Of a stretch of 64,000 nucleotides of DNA, positions 21,163 to 32,096 are shown one piece after another. The stretch spans positions 434,001-498,000 of the forward strand of contig JACCLO010000004.1 of the NCBI GenBank assembly GCA_029448655.1. The letters run 5' to 3'. Numbering within the stretch: position 1 is the stretch's first letter; each line of letters begins with the position of its first letter. The stretch comes from Wolfiporia cocos (taxonomy: Eukaryota > Basidiomycota > Agaricomycetes > Polyporales > Phaeolaceae). Position numbers and translations under genes: made by a program. The notes under the pieces are model-generated. The model was not told the DNA's origin, ran no database searches, and saw nothing but the letters and a program-made list of their open reading frames with translations.

Positions 21163-23570
21163 GAGTGCCGAACAACTTGTGGGTTTTGTTGCCCAATATG
21201 GATTTTGTACCCGAAGTCCCAATTCACAACTCAGACATTGAGTTCTCGTACAATGCTGACAGCATGCTTGGGGCGTTTGAGCTCTTCAAATGGCCGGCAA
21301 GCTATAACAACGCGGTGCCACACACCATTGCTGCCTCGATTAACCCCGTCTTACTACAATGTCAACGTCAAGATATGTGCAGGCCTCCGTATCAGTGGCA
21401 AGATGCAGAAGTATGTTTCATGAATGTCACACATGAACAATTCACGGTAAGTGATGTAACATGCTCCTACACACTGTAGACTAAACCGTCCCCAGGTATC
21501 GGGCACCACCGAGCACGGCAAGGTTGGGCAAATCAACCAGCGCACGTATCTGCACCTGATGCGTGCACTCAGGGAGGCTCGAACTGTTGTGGCAGAGGTG
21601 GCAGGGAAACACTTTCCGTGCCTGGAGGGCAAAAATAAATATGACGAAAACCATCGTCGTCTCAAAGAATATGTATTCGCACAGAAACTATGCTATCACA
21701 CCTATTGTGCCATCTCAAAATTGCGGGAACTTATAGTGACTCCTTTCAACATGATCATGTGGGTCTGCGAAGCGCAGCGTATGATCCAAGAAATCCGGGC
21801 ATGGTGTATATACATCCATCGCATGAAGGGCAGAATCGACAACCCCAACCTTGTGGATAATATGAATGTTCTTCCAGTTTGAGGAGTAATCACGTCACAC
21901 CCGAGTGTGGTCCAAACAATGCACCGGGTAGGCATCCCAGTGTGGTATGTCCGGCACCAGGGCACATTACACGAGCGCACGCGCATCGGAGCCATCAGGC
22001 TGTGTATTTCCTCATCAATCACGTTCGATACCACCCAGTTTGTGGTGGAGGGGTGGAACAGCATGCCTACACCAACATGGTTGGAGGGCCAGCTGTTTGA
22101 CCTATCGTTGGAGAGCATCTTAAGGCAATATCAAATCCTGTCTCATGTCAACAAACCCACCCTGTGGCCAACATTCACTGCTATAAATGCAGCTTCTAAT
22201 CTCAACGACAAGATTGACGGCTTGGCCGACAACGACAACTTGTATTCAAATGACGTGCGTGATGATGACACTCTCAGGCTGGAAAATGCGACGGCACAAT
22301 CGTCGTGCAAGCGCCCGTCAGACAGCGACAGTAAGTCGAAATTGGCCACTTCAGCATGAGTAAAAGTGACATTTGTTATTACAGATTGCCCCCCGAAAAA
22401 ATGAAGGGGTGAGACGGGGAGACCAAGGGTTGCTGGGCCCAGCAGGCAGGTTGAGTCCACCTTGCCAGTTCAGCATCCAGGGTGGGCTCCTACGCTGTGC
22501 TCCTCCTGGGCAGCGGTTGAGCAAGAGGTTGCCGATTTACGCACGGGTGACCCTTCTCATGCTGTGCTGTACCATCTCCCCCCCGTCTTCCTGTTCTGCA
22601 AATCCGGGACACCCTTCCATGCCACCATCATGCACAACTGGTTGCGCATCTGACAATGGTGCTTCAGCCACGCCTTCAATCCGCCCATGCACAGCAAGGT
22701 GCAGATGACTGCTGCACAATGGCGTCTTGCCCTCGAGGATCAATATTACCACTTCCCCCATGACCATGCCGTGCCGCAAAGTAGTATTGACGAAATTGCG
22801 AGGTTGCCGCCGCTTCCAAATCACGAGAAGGAGCCGGGCACACAACCCGAAGCGATGAGAGGGTGCAAAGCGAAACTTTTGAAGCAACGATCGCAGATGC
22901 GCACTACCGACCGCATAGATGTTGCCGTCATGCTCAACGTCCACGGGGGGTTTGTGCCGTACGATGCGAGGGCTGTGTGCCCATCATGGGGCACGAGACA
23001 CGTCAAACATGAGGTTGTCAAAGGTGCACAGGACCTCTGGGTGGAAGTCGTCTGGGAACTGTCAGTAGTATCGTTCTGACTAGAGTTCCTACATGTGGAC
23101 AGGGCATTAGCGCCGACTCATTACGCCGTGGAAGATGATATACTCCTGTGCGAGCAGCTGGTGACCGACATCTGGCTGAACAACAAGGAAGATGCCGTGT
23201 TGCTGCGCCCAAATTGGGAGGAACAAACGCCGTGCGACAGTTTGGTACACCGAGACTGGCAACAGCACCGTCATAGCGTGACCGGGATGGTGATGGTGTT
23301 GGCCAGCTGGCCTGACAGTGGGCACCTCTATGTGCCGCAGGAAAATTGCATGCAGTCAGATTTTGAACACGCAGAAGAAATAGCTATCAGGTTCTACGCT
23401 ACCGCATACCGCCGCAAATTCGGTAGACTCCCTACGTTCCCATTGCAGTGTCCAGCATCGTTGTACGCAACCAAGATCTGATATGAAGTGCTCGATATAG
23501 TTTTTCGTACAATGTAGCCGCATGCTATGTAATCTCTGGTAAGTACCGGCTTTGCCACCAATGGATTGTC

Positions 23571-24109
23571 TGACACAGAACATACCGCCCTTCCCCCCCC
23601 TATCTCCAGTGTTCAGGCATAGCCCCAAGGTGTGTCGGTTCTAGGCGTACGCGCATAGAGGTAGAGGGTCTCCCAGACTAGCATGACTTAATGAATGTAG
23701 TCGCGCAGCACACAGGGAGTTCCATGGGTGACAGTCCTGCCCCTCATCAGGGAGGACGTCGAGAGATTTCTAGTTCTGGAGAGTAAGCCCCAGAACGCAT
23801 GGGTATATATACATGAGTAGACGTAGCTACCTATTCTACGAGGTCGGCCCTAAAGGCCTGGTCTGTGCGCGGAAGCAGTGTCTACGCTACCCACGGTCAT
23901 ATGGCATAATTATGTAAGTAAGGTGCGCGTGACCAGGGCGCTGTTCTAATACCTACATGTGACCCTAAAGGTCACATGATCTGTCTGCCTCCCTTCCAAG
24001 CGCTGGCACGCGCGTCTAGGAGGTGGCGTCGGGCGCTAGGTTCTACCGTAGGGCGCTAGGTTCTACCGTAGGGCGCACAAATCAGCTAATAAGGCCAAAA
24101 TTTGTGACA
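23571..24109 (-). repeat. Solo LTR, family C, TSD TTGTC
   Basis: This 539-bp LTR runs TGACACAGAACATACC..AAATTTGTGACA, flanked by TTGTC at 23566-23570 and 24110-24114. It contains a direct duplication of GGGCGCTAGGTTCTACCGTA near 24032-24072. Confidence 0.9.
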
Positions 24110-24435
24110 TTGTCACTTGCTCACTTAACCTTCAAACGGGGTAGCTCGTATCTAGTGCTCTTCCTACAAGATGTCGTCATGAGCATCAGGCATGTATAAT
24201 ATTATGTGTTTTGCTTTGACATATTTTGAGCCAGGGCGTGATCAAGAAGGCGGGTAAGTACTTGTCTGTCCTTTTCAGGACTAACCGCAGGCGGTGGCTC
24301 CACAAGCACTCTCTGGGGTCCTGACCACAAAGTGGACGTGACTCGTGGGAATCTGGCAAGCTCAAGTTGCCCCTCCACTCATGTCCGTAGCAATCTGGTG
24401 CACCAGTGAGCTGGCCTTTCTATGAGAACAATGGG

Positions 24436-25440
24436 CCAGCGAGGCTGTACGCACATTGTTGGGAAGTACCAACCGCTACCGAGTGGCTGCATCTCACGTT
24501 TGCAAAGCCTTCCTCCAAAAATTTGGTGAGCAGCCGTATCCAGCGGAAATGGATGATGAGTACCAGGCTTGTCTTGCCCTCTGCAAGACCAATCGCTCAC
24601 GAAAGAAAATGCCACAGTTCAAAGCTGAAACGGAGGAGCAATGCCGGGAGCACCTGTCATCGTTGGATCAGGTGCTAAAAATTTACTTGTGCACTTGTAG
24701 ATCTCACTGACCACGACTTGAGCGGCAGCGAATCTACGATTGGGGCAGGAACCACGCTACATTGTGATCTGTGAAACGACTAAACGTAGCGATGCCTCGC
24801 GCTGCGCAAATCGCTTGTAGTGGAAATGATCCTCGTGCTTGCAGGCCATGGGATGTATTCAGAGAGTTGTTGAAACAGGGTAACTACACATGACCTGATT
24901 CCCCATCCCCTCCTGCAGGGGGGAAGGCATGGACTGAATGAGCTAGTGCACTATACGAAACCCTCACTGAAGAAGAGAAGGCCGAGTTGCAAGAGCTAGC
25001 GTGGAAGCGACATCATGAAGTGATGCATATGCCTGCAGAGATGGAGGCAAAGCTAGGTGGCGAAGAGTATGAATGCTCAAGGTGAGTGGTGGTGATTCCA
25101 GCGTGCCGTGATATTCTTGTTGATAGCCATACAGAAGGGTGGCTGGAATGGAGACCGCGATTCGGCTGACCGCAGAGCATTGGGAGAAGCAAACGGGCTG
25201 GGTGGGCACAATTATGATGACCGGACTGGATGAGAATGGCTATGTTACAACGTACACATGAGTCCACCGCATACTATGTGCAAAGTTTACTAACAACGTA
25301 CTAGTCACAATACGGGTTCACTCCACGCAAACCAAGATTTTGAACAGACACTGCATGAAAAAGCAGGCTTGTCGCTAGGACGTATACATGGTACCCTGTT
25401 CCACTTTGGTCAGGACATTTTCGATCATGAGTGATTCGTC
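24436..25440 (+). pseudogene. Second degenerate gene of unknown function
   Basis: Scattered plus-strand frames show AASHVCKAFLQKFGEQPYP, QFKAETEEQCREHLSSLDQ, LYETLTEEEKAELQELAWKR, HWEKQTGWVGTIMMTG and GYVTTYTH. A TGA at 24939-24941 interrupts the frame just before the LTEEEKAE block; further frame changes and stops follow after 25320. This combination resembles a hypothetical-protein type repeated in Agaricomycete genomes. It follows the previous pseudogene on the same strand, separated by a solo LTR, and may once have been the same locus. Confidence 0.4.
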
Positions 25441-25522
25441 CTGGGATTAGCTGATGGCTAACAAGCAGATACTAGCTGCTCCCTCCATGCAAGATGTACC
25501 CGCCGCGGGCATAGAAACTTCG

Positions 25523-25812
25523 TGTCACAGTATTTTTCTAGTATTTCTTACTATTTTTCCCGTATTTCTACGCATTTATTCAGGGTTTATACGCTCTTAA
25601 GTAGCTTATCTTGAAAGGTTAACATACGTTATATACAAGCCGAATGATGGCCGCGTTATCTCCCGTAACGACGGTATCTAATCTACGGAAGTTCCCTTCG
25701 ATATCACATGTCTATACTTCTAGCCAATCGGACATTCTGTCCAAGCCACGTCAGCTCCATTAGATCAGCGGACCGGCGTATGGTCACGCCTTTGCTTTCT
25801 AATGATATTGCG
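25523..25812 (+). repeat. Truncated LTR, family B
   Basis: It starts TGTCACAGTATTTTTCTAG and follows the reverse complement of the LTR at 18349-18995 for about 290 bp. It stops where the minus-strand chromovirus LTR begins (25813). The rest was lost or displaced by that insertion. Confidence 0.8.
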
Positions 25813-26511
25813 TGACACAGACTAGACTGTGGGACTCACACTATAACCTTATAGGCGACTTGAAGGAGTTGCAGAAGGTTGGTGAGGAGGCTAGTGGGCG
25901 CAAGCAGAGATGGTATGTAACTGTGCGAATGCAGAGAACAAATCTAAGGCTTATCCGCAGTGATAGCCCTACTTATATACATGCTTTGTTTGGTTACCGG
26001 TAAGGGAGCCAAACATGAAGGTGGTCTGTGCGCAGACATAACTAATATGGTTAAGTCGTAAACTACAATAGACCATGTGCGCCGGTAATGGCCGCACCAG
26101 TAAGATCGTTTGTTTGGACCGTAGGTCCATGTTGTGGAAGTGGCTGTAGCTACGTTAGTAAGCCATGCATGTGATTCTTATATACCGGCATCGGGATATG
26201 AGTAATCGTAAGGGCATTGGCATGTGATAACGAGCGGGCCGCTTATCCAATTGTACTGACATAGCCCGGTATCGGGATATGAGTAAAGCGCGTGACACCG
26301 GAGGTTAGTCCGCTGAGTCATTGACGCGTACAAGCGTGTTATGTACGTGTTGTTATGACAAGTGGACGTATACCGCGTTGTGTACGTGTTGTTTGGTTGC
26401 GTGTACGTGTAGATGGGCGCTTAACAGCGTAAATGTCTACAAGGTTGTAGAAATACCAGATAAATAGGTAAAAATACGGGAAAAATAGTGGCATGTCCCA
26501 AATCTGTGACA
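25813..26511 (-). repeat. 3' LTR of chromovirus copy 1 (LTR A)
   Basis: This is a 699-bp LTR in minus orientation, running TGTCACAGATTTGGG to CTGTGTCA when read on the minus strand. The upstream end adjoins the truncated LTR B at 25812. Confidence 0.92.
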
Positions 26512-26550
26512 TTACCCCCTCTTCAGGTTTCATTGTCCCTAATGGAACGA

Positions 26551-29500
26551 TTACTTTCCTGTGGAGCCGAATCCACCAGTACCGCGCTCAGATTTAATCT
26601 TTTCAAAGTAAGATTTTCCGTGTAGCGTAATGTGCGGGTCCTTAGCAACTTCGCAGATGAGCTGAGCAATCTTATCACCGGCCCGAATATCGATAGATAT
26701 ATCGGAGTGATTTCGGAGAATGATGATTACCTCGCCTTGATAGTCGTGGTCGATAACGCCACCCATTACGTCTATGCCTTTGCAGGCAAGACTAGAGCGA
26801 GGGGCGATACGTCCGTAAGTGCCGAAAGGTACCTGGATCTTCAGTTTGGTGTTGTATTCTGTCTGCCCGTGAGCTGGCAGAACGTCGCCTGTTGCAGTGT
26901 ACAGGTCAAACCCAACCGAGTCCTTGGTTCCCTTTTCCGGCATTCGGCCGCCTTCACCGACTACGATTTTCAAGTCCGCGTTTTGGTTAATGTCCGCTGA
27001 CATCCATCCCCCGTCGGGGTGTCTAACCATGCGCTGCTTAGGATCCTTCGCAAATTCTTCGCGATACTGCGGCCAGTCGTCTGGCCACGTGCATTCGTCG
27101 GCTTCCCAGTCGTCGCTGTCAGGGTCGAAGACATGAACTGCTTCTTTCCTTCTAGCTGATCGCCTGAGGGGGACATCCTGCATTGGAATGGGGTGTGAAG
27201 CCTTGTATTCCTGCAGAATGTCGTATGCCGTGTCGAGATCGGCTTCGCATACCCAGGAGTCGTCATCGATACCGAATCCTTTCCATCGGATTCTGTATTC
27301 AACTCTTCCTGCGCGGAGACGATGATCTAAGATCTTCTCAACTTCCCATAATTCCTCGCCATCGACCATTTCTGGTTGAGGCGCTGGTTTTTTCTGATGC
27401 ACAGGGTCCTTGTACATGACCAATTTGGAAGCGTGGAATACGGGGTGGTAAGCCCTGTATTGCTCGTCCATGTGTACCCTAAAGGTGACCGGAGATAATT
27501 GTTCAATTATCTTGAATGGTCCCAAATAGCGTGGACTAAGACTTCTTTCGGAGTCTTGCCAGCTACGGGCGTCAACGAGAACTTTGTCGCCGACTTTAAA
27601 CGGTACCGAGCGCTTATGTTGATCATAGTACCAAGACCAGCGTTCAGCAGCCAGTTTCATAGCTGCCTTAGCTTGTTCTTGTGCTGACCATCTGGCGTAA
27701 GCAAATTGATTTAAGTCCGAGTATTGCGTCGGCTTTAAATCCGTAGGTTCTGCATTGGGATGCCTTCCTAGTTCGACGAAGAATGGACTATTCTTGGTCG
27801 TCTCGCTAGCCGCGTTATTGTACGCAAACTCTGCCGTGGGGAGATAGAACACCCAGTTATCTTTTTGGATAACGTCGATGTAGCATCGTAGGTATTGTTC
27901 TAGAATTTGGTTAATTCTCTCCGTTTGGCCGTCCGCTTGCGGGTGGTAGGCTGTCGTCATCGACCTCTGAATTCCCAATTGTTCGCACCATCCCTTGAAT
28001 AACTCAGAAGAGAATTGCGGTCCTCTGTCCGAAATGATTTGTTTCGGAAGTCCGTGATTCGGATAAATCCGGAGGTACAGGAGGTTCGCTAATTCCTTTG
28101 CCGAGATATTGTCTGACGTGGGAATGAAGTGTGCGCGCTTGGTCAATCGGTCCACTACTACCATAATAGCAGTGAATTGTTTGAATTCGCCGCTGGGCGG
28201 TAAGTGAACGATGAAGTCGATTGTGATTGTGTCCCAGGGTGCTTCCGGTACTGGGAGCGGTTGCAGAGGTCCATACGGGGTCTGGTTGCGGTTCTTCATG
28301 CGTTGGCATGTGTCACAACCTTCCACGTATTGCTTCACCATCGTGGTCATTCCAGGCCACCAGTAATTACGTGATAGAAGTTCATAGGTCTTCCATCTTC
28401 CGAAGTGTCCGGCAGTCACATGGTCATGATGTAACTCCAGAATCTTCGTGCGCAATTCCTTAGGCTCTTTTGGAACGTACACTTTTCCTCGTCTGAGGAG
28501 TAATCCGGCCTCCATGTTCCATTCCTGGAGATCTTTACCGAATTCCTTGGGACCACTTTTCAGTAGTTCCTGGTAATCTTTGGTAATTTGATCGTTCATG
28601 AGGGCTTGTCGGATTTGTCTGAGAAGGTCCTCGTCGCCTGATTGTATCTCCTGCTGTGACGCTTCTAGCGCCCTAACCGTAAAGTATTCCGGTTTCAGCA
28701 AAATTTGATCGCGATTGTCGAGTTCCACCCCCTCTTCATGGTCTGGCCTCCGTGACAGAGGATCAGCCGTAAGCATTGTTTTACCGGGTTTGTGACACAT
28801 GGTGAAGTTGAACCTTGTCAGGTAAAGACTCCAACGTGCCTGTCTCCGGGTTAGCCGTTGTGCCGATTTGAAATATGTCAGATTGAGATGATCCGACCAT
28901 ACTTCAAATTTGTGTGGATGTCCCTCGAGGTAATGTCTCCATTCCTCTAGAGCGCGGATGATTGCGAGCAACTCCTTATCGTAAATCTCATAGTTCCTTT
29001 CGGGTGCTGATAGAGATTTCGAGTAAAAGGCTACCGGGTGCCAGAGCTTATCCTCCGAAGAGTATTGTGATAGCACCGCACCAGTTGCGTAATCGGAAGA
29101 ATCCGCTTCCACGCGGAATGGGGACTCCTGATCTGGGATCCGGAGTATTGGAGCCGATGTGAAAGCTTCCTTGAGAGTTTGGAAGGCTTCCGCTTGTTCG
29201 GGTCCCCAGTTCCACTGCGTGTTTTTCTTGGACAGTTCGGTTAACGGCTTAACCACTTTGGAGAAATCTTTAATGAACCGACGGTAGTAGTTGGCGAAGC
29301 CAACAAAGGCTTGGACGTCCTTCACCTTGGCAGGTGTAGGCCAGTCCATTACACCGGCTACCTTCTTAGGGTCCATTTCGACTTTTCCTTTGGAAATGAT
29401 CATTCCCAGGTATTCAATACTGCTTTGTTCGAAGAAGCACTTTTCAGGCTTCGCGAACAAGTCGTTGTCCTGCAAGATTTGTAATACTTGCTTGACGATA

Positions 29501-30963
29501 CGACGGTGTTCCAGCAGGTCGTTTCCGAACACAAGGATGTCGTCTAGGTAGACAATGACCTTTCCTTCTCTGATAAGGTCACCTAGGATATCGTTCATCA
29601 TGTGTTGGAACGTGCTGGGTGCATTACAAAAACCGAAGTACATGACTACAGCTTCGTAAAGGCCGTTAGGCGTAATGAATGCGGTCTTCCATTCATCTCC
29701 CTCCTTGATTCTTACGTTGTTGTAACCCCAACGCAAGTCGAGCTTTGTAAATATCGAAGCCTGGCTAAGCTTATCGATAAGCTCGTCTATGCGTGGGAGA
29801 GGGTACCTATTTTTAATGGTCAAGTCGTTTACTTTCCGGTAATCGACTACCATTCGGGCTCCGCCGTCTTTTTTAGGGACGAAGAAGACCGGGCTCGCGA
29901 TCGGGGATTTTGAGTGTCGGATGTAGCCCTTCCGTAACTCTTCCTGAATCCACTGATCTAGCGAGTTCGCCTCCTGAGGAGACATCTTGTATGCCTTACT
30001 CGGGGGCGGTAGTACCGCGTCATCGGGGAAGTCGATGGCGTGGTCGTATGGTTTCCGTTCGGGCATCCTTTTGGATGCGCGTTGAGAAAATACCGTGGGA
30101 CCAAACTCCTGGTATATCTCCGGAACCAAGGATTTCCATTTCTGGAGATCCGCATCTGTCAGGAATTCATCATCCGACTTCTCCGTTATCGACTGAATGG
30201 CGTCGATAAGGAGTTCCGTTCCTTCGTCAAGGGTGTTCACCCAAGCGACAAAGGGATTCTCAGGCTCCTCTAAGCCGAGAAAATCTATTGGAAAGTCGTT
30301 GATGATCTGATAGATGTTGCAGGGTTCAATTTCGTCTTCTTCCTCAGAAATCGAAACCCGTTTGCCATGTTTACATTTTTCCGTACACCGATATGTGAAG
30401 GTTCCTTCCGGCCAGTTGAAGTCCGGGTTGTGTTTCAGGAACCAGTCATATCCGAGGATCACATCCGCATTCTGTACGTCCATTACGTACAAGAATTCGG
30501 TGGACTTGTGTTCCTCGTGCACCATATAAGCTTTTACTGCCATATTGATATTACCGGCGGTATTAGAGGTACCGTCGGCGTTGCGAATCTCGAGGGGCGA
30601 AGGTAGTTTCTGAGTGACTAACTTCTCCTCGTGTACGAGCTTCTTATCTATGACGCTTATTGATGCACCGGTGTCGATTAATGCCATGGCGTTTACTTTC
30701 TTTCCATATACCCACAATTCTACTTTGATGGAAAATGATTTATTGTCGTCTCGAGAATCATTTCCGTGTACATTATACAAAGTAAAAAACTTCAACGCGG
30801 TGGGGTCAGGATGAAAGTATTGTACAGGAGGGGCACGTGTAGCTAGTGTCCTTGTCCTCCGGGCAAAGTCCGTTGCCGAGTTGCCGAATATACCGAGATG
30901 GGATACCGGGTGACGTACGACCGCCTTATCTGTCACAGAATTCCCGGTGGGGGGTTCTGGCAT
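26551..30963 (-). CDS. pol: Pol polyprotein (PR-RT-RH-IN-chromo-dUTPase), copy 1
   Basis: This frame is uninterrupted for 1,470 codons. Its first roughly 11 residues are read from the adjoining LTR and are not native. Domains in order: retropepsin (LIDTGAS), reverse transcriptase (YLDD), RNase H, integrase with HHCC zinc finger (HHDHVTAGHF..CDTC), DDE core (ISDRGPQF, TERINQ), chromodomain (WEVEKILDHR..RIRWKGF) and a C-terminal dUTPase. The dUTPase has all five motifs (SVGFDLYT, APRSSLA, GVIDHDYQGEV, GDKIAQLI, RGTGGFGSTG). The protein would be able to reverse transcribe and integrate if made. It has no gag upstream and no 5' LTR promoter, so expression is doubtful. One integrase residue differs from the complete copy (TIDFIV rather than TIDLIV). 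Confidence 0.9.
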   Translation of the reverse strand: MPEPPTGNSVTDKAVVRHPVSHLGIFGNSATDFARRTRTLATRAPPVQYFHPDPTALKFFTLYNVHGNDSRDDNKSFSIKVELWVYGKKVNAMALIDTGASISVIDKKLVHEEKLVTQKLPSPLEIRNADGTSNTAGNINMAVKAYMVHEEHKSTEFLYVMDVQNADVILGYDWFLKHNPDFNWPEGTFTYRCTEKCKHGKRVSISEEEDEIEPCNIYQIINDFPIDFLGLEEPENPFVAWVNTLDEGTELLIDAIQSITEKSDDEFLTDADLQKWKSLVPEIYQEFGPTVFSQRASKRMPERKPYDHAIDFPDDAVLPPPSKAYKMSPQEANSLDQWIQEELRKGYIRHSKSPIASPVFFVPKKDGGARMVVDYRKVNDLTIKNRYPLPRIDELIDKLSQASIFTKLDLRWGYNNVRIKEGDEWKTAFITPNGLYEAVVMYFGFCNAPSTFQHMMNDILGDLIREGKVIVYLDDILVFGNDLLEHRRIVKQVLQILQDNDLFAKPEKCFFEQSSIEYLGMIISKGKVEMDPKKVAGVMDWPTPAKVKDVQAFVGFANYYRRFIKDFSKVVKPLTELSKKNTQWNWGPEQAEAFQTLKEAFTSAPILRIPDQESPFRVEADSSDYATGAVLSQYSSEDKLWHPVAFYSKSLSAPERNYEIYDKELLAIIRALEEWRHYLEGHPHKFEVWSDHLNLTYFKSAQRLTRRQARWSLYLTRFNFTMCHKPGKTMLTADPLSRRPDHEEGVELDNRDQILLKPEYFTVRALEASQQEIQSGDEDLLRQIRQALMNDQITKDYQELLKSGPKEFGKDLQEWNMEAGLLLRRGKVYVPKEPKELRTKILELHHDHVTAGHFGRWKTYELLSRNYWWPGMTTMVKQYVEGCDTCQRMKNRNQTPYGPLQPLPVPEAPWDTITIDFIVHLPPSGEFKQFTAIMVVVDRLTKRAHFIPTSDNISAKELANLLYLRIYPNHGLPKQIISDRGPQFSSELFKGWCEQLGIQRSMTTAYHPQADGQTERINQILEQYLRCYIDVIQKDNWVFYLPTAEFAYNNAASETTKNSPFFVELGRHPNAEPTDLKPTQYSDLNQFAYARWSAQEQAKAAMKLAAERWSWYYDQHKRSVPFKVGDKVLVDARSWQDSERSLSPRYLGPFKIIEQLSPVTFRVHMDEQYRAYHPVFHASKLVMYKDPVHQKKPAPQPEMVDGEELWEVEKILDHRLRAGRVEYRIRWKGFGIDDDSWVCEADLDTAYDILQEYKASHPIPMQDVPLRRSARRKEAVHVFDPDSDDWEADECTWPDDWPQYREEFAKDPKQRMVRHPDGGWMSADINQNADLKIVVGEGGRMPEKGTKDSVGFDLYTATGDVLPAHGQTEYNTKLKIQVPFGTYGRIAPRSSLACKGIDVMGGVIDHDYQGEVIIILRNHSDISIDIRAGDKIAQLICEVAKDPHITLHGKSYFEKIKSERGTGGFGSTGK
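28727..28738 (-). promoter_or_regulatory. Internal polypurine tract in pol (copy 1)
   Basis: The minus strand reads TGAAGAGGGGGT, identical to the core of the 3' polypurine tract next to the LTR. It lies between the RNase H and integrase coding parts (protein DHEEGVE). Confidence 0.55.
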
Positions 30964-31491
30964 CCCTCGCTATAGGTTCTATGGGCGCCGCTAGGTGCGC
31001 GCGCGCCTCTCTAGTCCTTAGCCACCTCCAGCGCTCCGTTCTATGCCATCTAGATCATCTGACCCACTAGTTTAGCGCTGTAGGATAGCGCGCGCCTTAG
31101 GTACATCACATATGGTCACAGTAGTTACATGTAGCGTCACTAGCACATGACCCCTTAGATACGGCGCACAGGCCCTCTCTTTAGGGTAGGACTAGTTAGC
31201 TCATCGCTCATGTATATATTACGACGAGATGTGGGTTAATACCCCATCTCTTAGATTCTCGACAATGGGATCTCCCCTTACTCGCTAAGCACCTGTGTGA
31301 CTCGCTGGCCCGGGGCCCCTATCTCCTCTTCCTTGTCTGTGAACCAGCGACGCTATGTCGGCGTACACTAGGGATGGCTCCGCCTCCCACGTAGCCTCTG
31401 CGCTCACCGCTAGCGCGTCGGTTTATGGCCCTGTGGGGCGTTGTAGGGATCCCCCTGAGCCCAGGGGTAGCACAGAGGCGAGTCTGTGTCA
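30931..31491 (+). repeat. LTR, family C, without matching TSD
   Basis: It runs TGTCACAGAATTCCCGG..GAGTCTGTGTCA, 561 bp. The flanking 5-mers are TTATC and GAATC, which do not match. The chromovirus 5' half is missing beyond it, so a deletion followed or accompanied the insertion. Confidence 0.8.
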
Positions 31492-31572
31492 GAATCGACA
31501 CCAAACCGCCGGCCTAGAAACACAAATCCCCAGGGCCAAAAGGCTGGGGGGCAATGAAAAGAATAGTTCTAA

Positions 31573-32096
31573 TGACACAGACACTCACTAAGACTGAAAT
31601 ACAAGTGTTGAGGGGCGGTGTCGATAAAAGTGAAGTGTAATAGTCAAGTAGTTGGTAAGAGCAACTAGTCGATTGTCGAGGAGAACTATTCTGAGTCTAC
31701 AACGTACTCAGAGGCCAGCTTATATACATGAAGGGTAAGACCCATAACACCGTAGGTAAGACTAGAGATACCGCAGGGCGTAGGGTTATGTACCGGTAAT
31801 GGTACGACCCGAAGCTTGTGATAGTTTGTATGGTCGCTGACTGAGCATAAGGCTACAGCATGTGACGTGAGGTAGGCCGCTGACTGAGCGTGAGGCAGCG
31901 GCAGGTGACGTGAGTCACTAGAAAGCCATGTGACGTGTGGCAACGTATGTTGTGAACTCTTTGTATGGTCACGTGCTGGAAAGATAAGATATGTCTACAG
32001 ATAAGACGAGGTGAGACATAACGTGACATGGAAAGCGAGTAGAACGAGCTGTAGAAAATCAGAGAAAATAGGGAAAAATAAAGAGAAACCGTGACA
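31573..32096 (-). repeat. LTR, family I (minus copy)
   Basis: It runs TGACACAGACACTCACTAAG..AGAAACCGTGACA, 524 bp. The flanks TCTAA and GTAAA do not match. The right flank is chromovirus pol sequence (GTAAATCTCATAG) and the left flank is unrelated, so the left side was probably deleted after insertion. Confidence 0.8.

Larger units (their letters stand above)
18996..23481 (+). pseudogene. Degenerate gene of unknown function, right copy
   Basis: Open plus-strand segments begin MLPVCHLFALSDPAG (18996 on) with a Ser/Pro-rich stretch and then PVNSLQQLKDMVNYL. A solo LTR interrupts codons at 19502-21162; without it and one TSD the frame continues into VPNNLWVLLPNMDFVPEV. Introns are inferred at 21447-21495 (GTAAGT..CCCAG) and 22331-22384. 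The middle part shares YVFAQKLCYHTYC and RMIQEIRAWCIYIH with the left copy. Further blocks are VGIPVWYVRHQGT, AAQWRLALEDQYYHF and NVHGGFVPYDARAVCPSWG. TGA codons at 21880-21882 and 22651-22653 break it, and there is a frame change near 22385-22460. The left copy has Arg (CGG) at the first stop position. Function is unknown. Confidence 0.6.
25813..30930 (-). mobile_element. Chromovirus family 1, copy 1, 5'-truncated
   Basis: A minus-strand Ty3/gypsy element with its 3' LTR at 25813-26511 and a polypurine tract GAAGAGGGGG (complement of 26515-26524). It has an open pol but lacks ORF1, gag and the 5' LTR. It is cut at 30930 by a family-C LTR. The first intact pol words correspond to the region just upstream of the protease (DKAVVRHPVSHLG). 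Confidence 0.92.

Noticed and set aside
26632..30814. Numerous plus-strand frames of 60-120 codons opposite pol, recurring in every copy
   Set aside because: They recur only because pol is repeated; they have no start context, domains or splice support of their own.
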